Made by a program: the position numbers and the translations under genes. Shown here piece after piece: positions 40,977 through 50,224 of a stretch of 64,000 bases of DNA; positions within the stretch are counted from its first letter, which is position 1; every line of letters begins with the position of its first letter. Origin of the DNA: Paenibacillus azoreducens (GTDB taxonomy: Bacteria > Bacillota > Bacilli > Paenibacillales > Paenibacillaceae); assembly GCF_021654775.1 (NCBI RefSeq), contig NZ_AP025343.1:3873501-3937500 (forward strand). The letters run 5' to 3'. Below the pieces are notes generated by a model. It searched no databases, was not told the DNA's origin, and saw only the letters and a list, made by a program, of their open reading frames with translations.

Positions 40977-41741
40977 TTATTTTTTAACCATGGTTTCGGC
41001 CAGCTTGATGAGATCTTCTTTCGTCAACGGATTCCCTGGATTGGTTTTGATCGTAAATTGCTTCCCTTTTTCAAACCAGACAAGCGTGTTTTTGACCTCG
41101 TTTTTGTCGAACTTCGGATATTTCTTGAGGAATTCTTCAGCGGTTTGATAGCTGTAACCCTTCTGTTCTTGGTTTTCCTTCTCATCTAATCTGTGATAAC
41201 CAAAAATAATCGAATCATTCCCGTTTTTATATTCCAGATTAATGTACTGAGCATGCTTCCAATTTACCTTTTTCGAATAAATCTGTTTGCCCAGCTTTTT
41301 GGCTTCGGCTCTCATTTCTTCGGTAAACGCGCTGCTGTAAGGTCCCATTATTTTCCCTATTGAAAAGCTGTATCCTTCCGGAAGGCCGGTTGGCTGCTGG
41401 AGCACCGTACCTTCCAGGGTTGATGCCTTTTTCAGATAGTCCTCGTAGGTATTGAACTCAGGCATAATATTCCCCATCGAAAAAGTTTCAAGGCCTTTTT
41501 TCTTCGTTAATTCATTGCTGACAAAAACCATATACGAATCATCCGGATTTTGTTCCAGCAATTTGTTAATACGGGCTATTTCCTCTTTTTCTAACTGGTC
41601 CGCTTTATTCGCGGCTTTGGTTTGCTGCTCCGCTGTTTTGGCAGGCGCCGCCGGTGCTGCCCCCGCTACGAAATTTGCCGAGCCTCCCAGCAGCAGCATA
41701 CTGCTCAGCGCAGCGATCGTGATTTTCATTCCTGTGTTCAT
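40977..41741 (-). CDS. Secreted DUF4367-like protein, array paralogue 8 (subfamily A)
   Basis: 254 residues (paralogue 7 in transcription order is the 332-aa protein, which is not homologous). Signal peptide (KITIAALSSMLLLGGSANFVAGAA), then NPDDSYMVFVSNELTKKKGLETFSMGNIMPEFNTYEDYLKKAS, LPEGYSFSIGKIMGPYSSAFTEEMRAEAKKLGKQIYSKKVNW and QFTIKTNPGNPLTKEDLIKLAETMVKK. Very like paralogues 1 and 2, although 15 kb away. No BlaI-type dyads upstream, so subfamily A is probably controlled differently. Confidence 0.8.
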   Translation of the reverse strand: MNTGMKITIAALSSMLLLGGSANFVAGAAPAAPAKTAEQQTKAANKADQLEKEEIARINKLLEQNPDDSYMVFVSNELTKKKGLETFSMGNIMPEFNTYEDYLKKASTLEGTVLQQPTGLPEGYSFSIGKIMGPYSSAFTEEMRAEAKKLGKQIYSKKVNWKHAQYINLEYKNGNDSIIFGYHRLDEKENQEQKGYSYQTAEEFLKKYPKFDKNEVKNTLVWFEKGKQFTIKTNPGNPLTKEDLIKLAETMVKK

Positions 41742-41973
41742 TGTTATTTCTCCTCTCTGAGTGTGTTCACTTATATAACAAGGTCAACAAGTTATTTTGT
41801 GACATCATTTTCCTCAATGAAGAGAAACAGGAGATCTTCGTAGATGCGAATTTTGCAAAAATCCAAAAATCGACCTCAAGCAATATATCGAAATGAGCTG
41901 GTTCGTCTATATTTTGTTCCCGGGAGCTTCTGAAAATCAAATATTGAAAATTCCGAGACATCTAAACCGCAGT

Positions 41974-42918
41974 TTACTTTTTACCGTTAGCAGGTTTGGG
42001 AGAAGGGTCATTGATTTCTTCCGGAAGCCGATTGGACGTGCTCGGTACCCTTCTAGGGGAAAATTCGATCACATCAGAGGAAAAAACGGACACCGCCATG
42101 CTTCCTTCACCAGCAAATGCCCGGATCATAACCGGCTGGTTGTAGGCATTCCTAAACACAAAATCCGGACCGCCCCAGCTTACGGTTGCATCACGGCCCG
42201 GCGGAACATATGGCACATGGCGGCTGTGGGAATACCGCTTTACAATGTTTAGCCCAGCCCGATCGACCGCGTTAAATAATGTGGAAGATACCTGACAGAT
42301 GCCCCCGCCTACGCCTTCGGATAATTCGCCCCGCACGATGACTCCCGCCCTTCTGTATCCTTTCCCGGTCGTGCGGATTCCGACCACCTGGTTAAAGGAA
42401 AAGGTTTCTCCCGGAAAAATGACCGCACTATCGATCGCTTTGGCCGCCAAAGCAATATTATGAGAACGGTCCCTGTTGTTGGAGTTAAAATAAGTCACAT
42501 AATAGCCGATCTGTTTGGATCGCAGCGATGCAAGAAGCTCCGCATCCACCTTGGGATATACCGGATACGTAGGAACTTCGACCGAAGCCGGGCCACTGCT
42601 GTAGAGATATTCATAATATCGTTTCAAGAACTCTCTACGTTTAAGCCTGGATCCATTCTGCCCGGACACAATTAGTCCATTATCGTCAAAGCGGGCATTG
42701 GCTGGTTCCCTGAATGTTTTCCGGTCTAATTCGTTAACCCACTTGTTATACTTGTCCATATCCAGCAAAGGAAACACGGGAAAAGTATGGGCATTCCGGC
42801 TGATCGTGGAAACGGTTTTCCCCTCTTGGGTGATGGTCAGGTTATCATTTATAGCCTTTTCGCCATCTTGGTTTTGCAAAAGTATTAGCAGGAGATAGGC
42901 CATGGATGTCCACTTCAA
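41974..42918 (-). CDS. VanW-family exported protein
   Basis: 314 residues. A short N-terminal hydrophobic segment (MAYLLLILLQ) suggests membrane anchoring or export. The VanW domain (~145-270) is clear: IFPGETFSFNQVVGIRTTGKGYRRAGVIV, GVGGGICQVSSTLFNAVDRAGLNIVKRYSHSRHVPYVPPGRDATV and WGGPDFVFRNAYNQPVMI. VanW domains are common in cell-wall-associated proteins of Firmicutes but their activity is not settled. The frame starts at TTG 42918; ATG 42903 is an alternative. Confidence 0.85.
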   Translation of the reverse strand: MKWTSMAYLLLILLQNQDGEKAINDNLTITQEGKTVSTISRNAHTFPVFPLLDMDKYNKWVNELDRKTFREPANARFDDNGLIVSGQNGSRLKRREFLKRYYEYLYSSGPASVEVPTYPVYPKVDAELLASLRSKQIGYYVTYFNSNNRDRSHNIALAAKAIDSAVIFPGETFSFNQVVGIRTTGKGYRRAGVIVRGELSEGVGGGICQVSSTLFNAVDRAGLNIVKRYSHSRHVPYVPPGRDATVSWGGPDFVFRNAYNQPVMIRAFAGEGSMAVSVFSSDVIEFSPRRVPSTSNRLPEEINDPSPKPANGKK

Positions 42919-43092
42919 GCATCATCACTCTTTCATTAAGATCATCTTTTGACTTTTGAACCATGCACTTTAGTTTTGAGCCTGAGCTCTTTCGGTCTAC
43001 TGTTCCTCCTGCTATTATGATTCCATTTCTGTAAGTTCATTCAAGTATGAGATAATTGTATTCAACTGCTTACTTGTACCCTCAGGCTCTAT

Positions 43093-44352
43093 TTAAACAT
43101 CAGACTTTGTCCGATGCGGTTTTAGTCTCAGAAAAAGCAAGCACGCAACGGAAATAATAACTGGCACGATAAGATAAGAAAAAGCAAACGGCGCAATCAC
43201 AACACAGCAGCATACCGAAAGTAAAGCGGAGATTCTCCCGATGCGGTCATTCCATAAAAGCTTTAGACAGGCCATGGAAGCGATAATATATACAAAAACG
43301 CCTAAGGTAGTAGGAATAAGAATGAGTTCATCCACAGGAATTTTGAAGACATAGCTTGCCAAAATCGTTAAAGAGTTAGAGAGAAACAGAAAAAACGCTG
43401 CCCGGTATGGGACATGGCGACGACTCATTTTATGAAACCACTGCGGAAATTTCCCTTCCTTGGCCAGTGCATATCCCAACCGAGAGGAGCTGGCAAGAAA
43501 AACATTCAGCGTCCCCAAGCAAACGACACAGGAAACAATGGCTGTAGCCGCACCGGCATTCAAACCTAAGGTCTTATTCATCAGAACGGCAAGGGGAGCC
43601 GCATCTCCGGTATTATTTCCATATGTATGGGTACCCACTGTAACGATCGATAAAAGCGTATAGACCAAGCCGATTAGAATTACGCTTACCCAGGTACTGC
43701 GCATCACATCACGCTCAGGGTTTTTGAATTCCGGAACAAGATGCGTAATCGTTTCCCAACCAAAAAACGCCCAAAAAATCAATACGCAGGATTGTCCGAT
43801 TCCAGTCAACCCATTAGGAGCGAACGGTGAAAAATGATTACGGTCTATTTCAGGTAATGCAAAGATAATCGTTACGATGAGGAGGAGCAACACTCCGCCA
43901 CTTAACCAAAGGGAAAATAACCCGCTTGTTTTTATACCTCTTATATTGATGATGAAGGTCGCACAGAGAAAAAAGAAACCCAGCAAATACAGATAAATAT
44001 CTGACAGCTGAAATATATGAACAATATACCCCGCCCCTGTCATTCCTACGACGGCTTGCCCGGTAGCCACCCAAGCAAAAAAGAACCATCCGACGATTGC
44101 GCTCCACTTATAACCAAAAGCCTTCTGAACGATCGTCGAGATTCCGCCAAAATCTTTGTATTTTAAAGCCAGTCTCGCAAAAGTGTAAGCCAACGGAATG
44201 CTTAATAAGGATAAAATGACCCACGACACAATGGATGAAGGCCCGGCAATATTGGCCGTATACCCAGGGAGAATCAGAATACCCGAGCCAAGAACCGCCC
44301 CCATATACAAAGCGACGCCCTGGCTAAATGTGATGGATCGTGATGAATGCAT
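43093..44352 (-). CDS. APC-superfamily amino-acid permease (YjeH-like)
   Basis: 419 residues, about 12 helices. The start GVALYMGAVLGSGILILPGYTANIAGPSSIVSWVI is the APC helix-1 binding motif (GSGI). FWAFFGWETITHLVPEFKNPERDVMRST is the conserved helix 6 region. The pattern resembles E. coli YjeH, an exporter of methionine and branched amino acids, but substrate and direction are unproven. It is monocistronic. The 311-bp stretch to the next gene contains the next gene's terminator only. Confidence 0.85.
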   Translation of the reverse strand: MHSSRSITFSQGVALYMGAVLGSGILILPGYTANIAGPSSIVSWVILSLLSIPLAYTFARLALKYKDFGGISTIVQKAFGYKWSAIVGWFFFAWVATGQAVVGMTGAGYIVHIFQLSDIYLYLLGFFFLCATFIINIRGIKTSGLFSLWLSGGVLLLLIVTIIFALPEIDRNHFSPFAPNGLTGIGQSCVLIFWAFFGWETITHLVPEFKNPERDVMRSTWVSVILIGLVYTLLSIVTVGTHTYGNNTGDAAPLAVLMNKTLGLNAGAATAIVSCVVCLGTLNVFLASSSRLGYALAKEGKFPQWFHKMSRRHVPYRAAFFLFLSNSLTILASYVFKIPVDELILIPTTLGVFVYIIASMACLKLLWNDRIGRISALLSVCCCVVIAPFAFSYLIVPVIISVACLLFLRLKPHRTKSDV

Positions 44353-44511
44353 ACAAAGCCTCTCTTCTTTGAAGTATTTTCTTGTGAACCCGTGATCTCA
44401 TTTTCACAATATGTTTGATAGTATAACTAGTTTATGAAGATGACGGAAGGTTTTTTGGAATAAAAAAGCAAGATTTTAAAAGTGATAAATAGGAATGCGC
44501 CAAAAGCGCTC

Positions 44512-44540
44512 AAAAAAAGACACCCCGCTTAAGGGGATGC
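44512..44540 (-). terminator. Terminator after the serine hydrolase gene
   Basis: On the minus strand, stem CATCCCC/GGGGTG is followed by TCTTTTTTT. Confidence 0.7.
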
Positions 44541-44663
44541 CTGGTACTAAGTCATGTATTAAATTCTAATCATTTTCGATTTTCCAAATTTAGTTGGCTT
44601 CGAAGATAAGTTTTCCATTGATCTTGGAAGTCTAACGAAGAGCAGGAAAAGACGGGCACTGCT

Positions 44664-46169
44664 TTATTTTGAATTCACTTTTATCTTTTTGGTGAAAATA
44701 AGCAATAGTCCAAATACATAATAAATGATGCTTACCGCTATGACACTATAAGGAAATACGGAGATCGTCATTGGGCCCCATACTTTAATAAATGTCCAAG
44801 GCACCCCTTGAAATAATATTTTCGGGAACATGATCGTAAGTGCCAAAGCTGCAGCTGCAATTAACGTATGAATGGACAATAGCAAAGCTCTTTTTACATT
44901 TAACTTTGTCCCAACGCGTTGTTTTCCGGCAAGTTTCTTAATGACCCTTATCGATAACAGGATAAATATTGCACCGAAAAAGATGACCGCGATACATAGG
45001 ATGCTCACGATTCGATCTATCTTCTGATATTTATCAGAAATGTTCGTTGCGGCGTCCCTTCCCTCCCATAGATCCATCACGCCTTGACCTATGGCTGTCG
45101 TAAAGCTCGTATCCATATTGGAAAGAATAGCTACGCCCAGTTGTTCATCAGGCTGCATGATGAAATACGAAGTAAATGACGGATTCTCACCGGCATGAAA
45201 AATATATTGTTTTTCGTGTTTTTTCATGATTCCCCAGCCGTCGGCATAATAAGTATCCTTATCGAAAGGTTCTACCGACAGATCGGGAATGTGCGATTCT
45301 TCAATGAGCTTTTGATCAATGGCACTTCCCGGATCGTTTCCTAATTGGAGTTTCATCCATTTTGCTATATCATTCGTATTGCTGACAATATAACCAGCGG
45401 GTATATTCCCTCGATAAATGGGCGGCGTATATGCCTGCGCTTCCATAAAACCGATTTTATGGCCGGATGCCATTTCATTAGACCCTAGTTGATGCAGCCC
45501 AACAAATGAGTCGTTCATCCCGATCCGCTCTAAAACCTGCTGTTTCATATACATATCATAAGGCTGCTTCGATGCAACCTCGATAACAAGTCCCAATACA
45601 TCGTAATTGATTGTTGCGTATTCAAAAGAGCTGCCTGGCTTTCGGTCCAACTGTTGGTTCAGCAATGTTCTTACAGTCAGCTCAAGCGCATGATCCGCAT
45701 TGCTTTCAGGAATTTGAGTTATCGAATTCGAGGGGATCCCGCTGGTATGATGAAGCAGTTGATCGATCGTAATGGATTGCGGCTCGCCGTTATATTTCAA
45801 CTCCAACCATGGAATATATTTTCGAACGTCATCCGTCCGTTTTAACAACCCTTCCTTTTCCAATTGCAAGATGGCTAAACCCGTAAAAGCTTTTGTTGTC
45901 GATCCGATTTCAAATAATGTCTTTGATGTTACGGGCGTTTTCGCCTTAAGATCAGCGTATCCGAAGCTTTTTTCATAAACGGTTTCCCCCTTCTCGACAA
46001 CAACCAATGATAATCCGGGTATTTTGCTTATGTTTTTTTGCTTTTCGACATATTGTTCGATCTTCTGAATTTTTTCACTTGAGCTGGCGCCAGCCATATT
46101 CGGTGTAAAACCGCTAACAACCAAAATCATTGCACACATTAACAGCCCTATTTTTACAGATGATTTCAT
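44664..46169 (-). CDS. Beta-lactamase-fold serine hydrolase (PBP4*-like) with C-terminal membrane segments
   Basis: 501 residues: signal peptide (KIGLLMCAMILVVSGFTPNMAGA), serine hydrolase domain (~35-370) and three or four C-terminal helices (~385-500) that anchor it. The catalytic SxxK is STTK in FEIGSTTKAFTGLA (~89-92). The second motif reads EYATINYDVLG where YxN is expected (Tyr-Ala-Thr), and the third is HAG in FHAGENPSF. It is encoded directly after a Bce-like transporter with its ATG one base from the permease stop, which suggests a role in resistance to envelope-active peptides; this is inference. Confidence 0.85.
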   Translation of the reverse strand: MKSSVKIGLLMCAMILVVSGFTPNMAGASSSEKIQKIEQYVEKQKNISKIPGLSLVVVEKGETVYEKSFGYADLKAKTPVTSKTLFEIGSTTKAFTGLAILQLEKEGLLKRTDDVRKYIPWLELKYNGEPQSITIDQLLHHTSGIPSNSITQIPESNADHALELTVRTLLNQQLDRKPGSSFEYATINYDVLGLVIEVASKQPYDMYMKQQVLERIGMNDSFVGLHQLGSNEMASGHKIGFMEAQAYTPPIYRGNIPAGYIVSNTNDIAKWMKLQLGNDPGSAIDQKLIEESHIPDLSVEPFDKDTYYADGWGIMKKHEKQYIFHAGENPSFTSYFIMQPDEQLGVAILSNMDTSFTTAIGQGVMDLWEGRDAATNISDKYQKIDRIVSILCIAVIFFGAIFILLSIRVIKKLAGKQRVGTKLNVKRALLLSIHTLIAAAALALTIMFPKILFQGVPWTFIKVWGPMTISVFPYSVIAVSIIYYVFGLLLIFTKKIKVNSK

Positions 46170-47521
46170 TACCTATTCCCCTTGGTTAAATTTATGCTTT
46201 TCATGTAGCTGCTGCAGGCCAGAAGATAGTAAATCGTTTGCATGGCCAGATAAATGCCGATGACGACAAAAGAATAGATCCAGTTGGACACCATAAGCAG
46301 ATTATTCAAGGCTTTCAGCGCGATGAGCGCATGCACGATCCCGACAAGGCAGGGCGCAAAGAAAAAAATGCCGATCTGTCTAAAAATGATTCTCCGCAGC
46401 TCGGCTTGTGTCATGCCGATTCGGTATAGTGCCTTATATTGGGTCTGATCCTCCTGCAATTCCGCAAACAATTTGAAGTAAACCATGCTGCCGGATGCGA
46501 TAAAAAACAGTAAACTAATGAACAGGCCGATAAACATCACTAATGAAATGACGCCTTGGGCATCTTCATATTGCGTCTGCATATGGTTGAGCCGTACTGC
46601 CAACCCCAACATATATACCGTTCCGGATGCCGTTAAAATCACGGCGCTCAAAATGGACACAATAAACAGCATTCGCGCATTTTTCTTGAGTTTAAGACCC
46701 AGTTGGGCGAATACGAGCAGATTCGTTCGATTGTAGTAGACCTTGGTATTGTCTTTAATTAAATGCAGCAGCAATACGCTGAATTGCGTGAATAAAAGAT
46801 AAGTTCCTATGATCGCTGTAAGCAAAATCATTAGCGCAAGGATATGGAAGTTTGCTGCTTTTAAGTTGAGAGCCATGCCGTAAGAGACAGCCAGACAAGT
46901 GATCGCGAGCAAGGCAAGCCATGGCGAATAAACGATTTCTTCTTCAGAGCTGTTTTTTGTTTTAAGCAATTCAACAATTTCTGTGTGCCCTATTCGCATG
47001 GCCGTCCCAATAGATATGAGCGTGAACAGCATCAAAAATCCTCCCGCCGTCATCCATAGCGCATGCAGCGGCACAACAACAGCAATGGAATCTTTCATGC
47101 CGAGAAGCACCGCGAGCGTCATAAAAAACGGTTTGCTGAAGAGTATCCCCAGTCCGATGCCGGCGGCTATCGCCATAACAGCGATCACCATGCTTTCATA
47201 CACGATAAGTTTGCGGAGCTGCATACGGGTCATTCCGAACATATAAAGCAGACCGAATTCCTTGCTTCTTGATTTTAAAAATGCGGAATTGGAGTAAAGC
47301 ACGAACAGAAACGAAAAAATGACGATAATGTATTGGCAAAGCACCATACCGAGTCTTACCTTCGAAGTTCCGATCATATAACCTTTTGTCAGGTCGGGAT
47401 GAGCAACAAAAGCGGCATACATATAAAAGATCATGACAGAAAATACGCAGCTCATAAAAAACGCGCTGTATGACCGCCAATTGCCGCGAATGTTGCTAAG
47501 CGCGAGCGAACGGAGCGTCAT
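46169..47521 (-). CDS. BceB-like ABC transporter permease without the large extracellular domain
   Basis: 450 residues, about ten helices, FtsX-like. SKEFGLLYMFGMTRMQLRKLIVYESMVI and QTQYKALYRIGMTQAELRRIIFRQIGIFFF are the paired cytoplasmic motifs of BceB/VraG permeases. BceB-type proteins are about 620-660 residues because ~200 residues lie outside between helices 7 and 8. Here LSAVILTASGTVYMLGLAVRL is followed after ~17 residues by ISLVMFIGLFISLLFFIASGS, so that domain is missing. The gene overlaps the ATPase gene by 26 bp and abuts the hydrolase gene. Confidence 0.82.
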   Translation of the reverse strand: MTLRSLALSNIRGNWRSYSAFFMSCVFSVMIFYMYAAFVAHPDLTKGYMIGTSKVRLGMVLCQYIIVIFSFLFVLYSNSAFLKSRSKEFGLLYMFGMTRMQLRKLIVYESMVIAVMAIAAGIGLGILFSKPFFMTLAVLLGMKDSIAVVVPLHALWMTAGGFLMLFTLISIGTAMRIGHTEIVELLKTKNSSEEEIVYSPWLALLAITCLAVSYGMALNLKAANFHILALMILLTAIIGTYLLFTQFSVLLLHLIKDNTKVYYNRTNLLVFAQLGLKLKKNARMLFIVSILSAVILTASGTVYMLGLAVRLNHMQTQYEDAQGVISLVMFIGLFISLLFFIASGSMVYFKLFAELQEDQTQYKALYRIGMTQAELRRIIFRQIGIFFFAPCLVGIVHALIALKALNNLLMVSNWIYSFVVIGIYLAMQTIYYLLACSSYMKSINLTKGNR

Positions 47522-48272
47522 TAAAGTTCCCTCCCAGCACGCTCAGCACGTCTAATATCTGTTGAAAAAAAGCTTGCCGATTCGAGCCGCGCCGAATTTC
47601 CGAGAAGATTCTGCCGTCTTTAATAAACACGATCCGCCCGCAATAGCTTGCAGAGAATGGATCGTGAGTCACCATTAAAACCGTTGCTTTCAACCTTTCG
47701 TTCAGCTCTTTTAGCGACTCCATCACATCTTTTGCAGTCTTCGAATCCAAGTTCCCAGTCAGTTCATCGGCGAGCAATATTGACGGTTCATTGATAAGGG
47801 CGCGGGCAATAGCCGCGCGCTGCTTTTGGCCGCCTGACACTTCATATGTGCGCTTGTGTAAAAGATGGGCGATCTGCAGACGTTCGGCTAGCGGATTCAG
47901 CCTTTCCTCGATCAGCTTGGGTGCCGTACCTTCCAATACAAGCGGCAAAATAATATTTTCCTTGATGGTCAAAGAATCCAGCAGGTTAAAATCTTGAAAG
48001 ATGAAGCCAAGCTCGCGTCTTCTGAACAACGCCAATTTTTTCTCGCTGAGTTTATTCGGATTCGTACCGTTGATTTCAATATGGCCGGATGTCGGACGAT
48101 CCATAGCCGCCAGCAGGTTAAGCAGTGTCGTCTTTCCGCTTCCCGACGGACCCATAACGCCGACAAATTCGCCATATTCCACCTGTAGATCAATGTCATT
48201 TAAAGCCGTATTTACGACATTTCCTTTGGAACTATAGATCTTATTGAGCCCATGCGCTTTAAGTACACTCAT
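47496..48272 (-). CDS. BceA-like ABC transporter ATP-binding protein
   Basis: 258 residues from ATG 48272 (AAGGAGGAG upstream). Walker A GPSGSGKTTLLN, Q-loop LGFIFQDFNLLDSLTIKENIILPL, signature VSGGQKQRAAIARAL, Walker B SILLADELTGNLDSKT and switch VTHDP are all present. The sequence is of the MacB/BceA type. It should pair with the downstream permease to remove or free cell-wall targets from peptide antibiotics. It has its own promoter region with a palindrome upstream, apart from the kinase/regulator operon. Confidence 0.9.
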   Translation of the reverse strand: MSVLKAHGLNKIYSSKGNVVNTALNDIDLQVEYGEFVGVMGPSGSGKTTLLNLLAAMDRPTSGHIEINGTNPNKLSEKKLALFRRRELGFIFQDFNLLDSLTIKENIILPLVLEGTAPKLIEERLNPLAERLQIAHLLHKRTYEVSGGQKQRAAIARALINEPSILLADELTGNLDSKTAKDVMESLKELNERLKATVLMVTHDPFSASYCGRIVFIKDGRIFSEIRRGSNRQAFFQQILDVLSVLGGNFNDAPFARA

Positions 48273-48322
48273 CGTTCCATCTCCTCCTTCCTTCATTTTC
48301 GTCTGCAGCCTGTAACAACGTT

Positions 48323-48328
48323 AGTATA
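48323..48328 (-). promoter_or_regulatory. -10 box of the BceA-like gene promoter, poor -35
   Basis: TATACT on the minus strand (48328-48323) with no recognisable -35 box at 16-18 bp. This is what an activator-dependent promoter looks like; the dyad at 48385-48398 would be about 75 bp upstream of the start point. Confidence 0.45.
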
Positions 48329-48365
48329 GCGGGGAATAAATAACGAACCCATCGATTTACATAAC

Positions 48366-48409
48366 AAAAATCGCGCTTTGAACATGACAATGTTGTCACA
48401 AAGCGCGCA
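48366..48409 (-). terminator. Terminator of the kinase/regulator operon
   Basis: Stem CGCGCTTTG/CAAAGCGCG; the minus strand then reads ATTTTTG. Its loop contains the palindrome at 48385-48398. Confidence 0.65.
48385..48398. promoter_or_regulatory. BceR-like operator candidate
   Basis: TGACAATGTTGTCA: arms TGACAA/TTGTCA. BceR-type regulators bind TGACA-N4-TGTCA-like dyads upstream of their target ABC genes. It sits in the loop of the terminator between the kinase gene and the ABC genes. Confidence 0.55.
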
Positions 48410-49502
48410 TGTTCTTGTTCGTATGGGTGTCAAAAAGATGTAAACTATTGGAATGAAAAGCGATTGTAAATGTCGTACCAACACCGGTCTCCGATGATAC
48501 GGACAGTTCATGGCCGAGTCTGCTGCACACTTGCTTCGCTAAATACAACCCCATACCCGTTGATTCGCCCGCAGTTCGTCCATTTTCACCCGTAAAAAAA
48601 GGATCGAATATCCGTGGCAGATCATGCGGCGCTATGCCGCTTCCTTCATCCGTGATACTTACTTTGCTGCCAGTGTCGGCATTTTGCTCCAAGCGAAAAA
48701 TAAGATGTTTGACGCCGTGCTTATCCTTGCTGTATTTGATCGCGTTGCTGACGATTTGATTCAGAACGACCGTCATCCACTTTTTATCCGTTTCCGTCCA
48801 CGCCTCGCCATCGATTTGCGGAATCACGTTATGACGGATACAAAGGCGTTTATGCGCAATCAGAACATCGCGTATGACCTCGTGCAGCGGCGTTTTGGCG
48901 AGATGAAGATCCATTTCGAACTTGTCGAGGCGCGCCGTATGGAGGAGCATATCCAAACCTCTCGACATGCGATCCGCTTCCTCAGTAAGGCTAAGTGCAA
49001 GCTCTTTTTGCTCCACCTCGGAAGTTGGCGTCTGCTTCATCGTCTCTTGCAGAAGCAGATCGATTACCGACAAAGGCGTCTTCATATGATGCACCCACTG
49101 CAGCACAAAATGATTATGAAGCTCCTGTTGCCGGCGATATGCGCCGAGCTTATTCAAATGAGCGCTGTTTTGCTGCTCAAGCAATCTGGCGACAAGCTGC
49201 TGCTCCTTCGTTACTGCAGCCCGTATGATGGGTTCAACTAGAATTTCATCAGAATCCTTTTGCACGTTCTCTTTCAGCTGTCTGTAATACTCGCGTTGGC
49301 GAATATAATCCACGACGAGTCCAAGTATGAAAAAGAACGAAGCAGCAGCCGCAAAATAATAAATCGTGCTGGCATCCATCATGCCGGGATAACGCGCATT
49401 TTCCAGCAGCATTAAACAGATGCCGATACCGATCATTGCGAAAGCGACTAACACATAAATAAGCCGATCACGGAGAAACAATGCTGCGGGCGGAACTCTC
49501 AT
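48396..49502 (-). CDS. BceS-like intramembrane-sensing histidine kinase
   Basis: 368 residues. Two close membrane helices (~13-33 and ~46-65) with almost no outer loop, the hallmark of kinases that listen to a Bce-type transporter. DHp His is in LQWVHHMKTPLSVIDLL (~138). N box LNQIVSNAIKYS, G1 ITDEGSGIAPHDLPRIFDPFFTG and G2 STGMGLYLAKQV follow. Its ATG overlaps the regulator stop (TGATG). Without the transporter's outer domain, how the signal arrives is unclear. Confidence 0.9.
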   Translation of the reverse strand: MRVPPAALFLRDRLIYVLVAFAMIGIGICLMLLENARYPGMMDASTIYYFAAAASFFFILGLVVDYIRQREYYRQLKENVQKDSDEILVEPIIRAAVTKEQQLVARLLEQQNSAHLNKLGAYRRQQELHNHFVLQWVHHMKTPLSVIDLLLQETMKQTPTSEVEQKELALSLTEEADRMSRGLDMLLHTARLDKFEMDLHLAKTPLHEVIRDVLIAHKRLCIRHNVIPQIDGEAWTETDKKWMTVVLNQIVSNAIKYSKDKHGVKHLIFRLEQNADTGSKVSITDEGSGIAPHDLPRIFDPFFTGENGRTAGESTGMGLYLAKQVCSRLGHELSVSSETGVGTTFTIAFHSNSLHLFDTHTNKNMRAL

Positions 49503-50224
49503 CAGCTCGTCTCCTCCTGCGTAGAATCAAGAACCAGCTTATACCCCATCCCCCGTACTGTCGCGATTGCATTTGGCAGCCCCAGTTCCTCAAGCTTTTT
49601 TCACAATCTTGCCACATTGACGGTCAATGTATTGTCATCGACAAACTGTGCATTGTCCCATAACGTTCCCAGGAGCTGATCTCGCGAGACCGTTTTTCCG
49701 TACTGCTGCATGAAGCACTCCGCTAACAACTGTTCATTTTTCGAAACCTGGGTTTTGCGTTTTTGCCAGATCAGTTCGTTGCGGCTAAGGTTCAGCCTTA
49801 AGCCTTGTATGTTTAACTCGTTTTCAGGCGACGGGGCAAGTCCGGTTGACACGGCATAATCCCCGTAAACCCGCCTTAGCACGCTTTTTATCTTTGCGAT
49901 AAATAGATCTAAATGAATCGGCTTCGTGATGTAATCATCGCCGCCGTTTTCTATGGCCATCACCTGATCCATCTCCCCCGCCCTTGCGGATATGAAAATG
50001 ATCGGCAAGTTGGATTTTTTTCGAATTTGTCTGCACCAATAATAACCGTCGTAGTACGGCAAGTTGATATCAAGCATAACCAAGTGTGGTTCATATACTT
50101 CAAGTTCAGGCATAATATCGCGAAATTCCGATACGCCTGATGCTTGAAACCCGTATTTTTCTAAAGTTCTCTTCAGCACTGCGGTAATCTTAGGATCGTC
50201 CTCCACAATAAAGATCCGGTACAT
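49502..50224 (-). pseudogene. BceR-like OmpR-family response regulator with premature in-frame stop
   Basis: Receiver domain intact: acidic pocket EDD in IFIVEDDPKI, phospho-Asp in LVMLDINLPYYDG (~51), Thr/Ser in IIFISARAGE and Lys in DDYITKPIHLD. The winged-helix output domain reads EQLLAECFMQQYGKTVSRDQLLGTLWDNAQFVDDNTLTVNVARL, then TGA (49603-49601), then continues in frame as KKLEELGLPNAIATVRGMGYKLV to TGA at 49504-49502. Relatives have Arg at this place (VxRLRKKL), so CGA to TGA is likely. The short product lacks the end of the DNA-reading helix and the wing. ATG 50224 has GAGGAGG six bases upstream. Confidence 0.88.

Noticed and set aside
40977..41741. BlaI-type control of the subfamily A genes
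   Set aside because: I looked upstream of 24676, 26180 and 41741 for TACAnnTGTA dyads and the TTGACA-17-TAGNAT blueprint and found neither.
48624..49241. 205-codon plus-strand frame opposite the histidine kinase
   Set aside because: Antisense of a clear kinase gene; amino-acid make-up is not protein-like.
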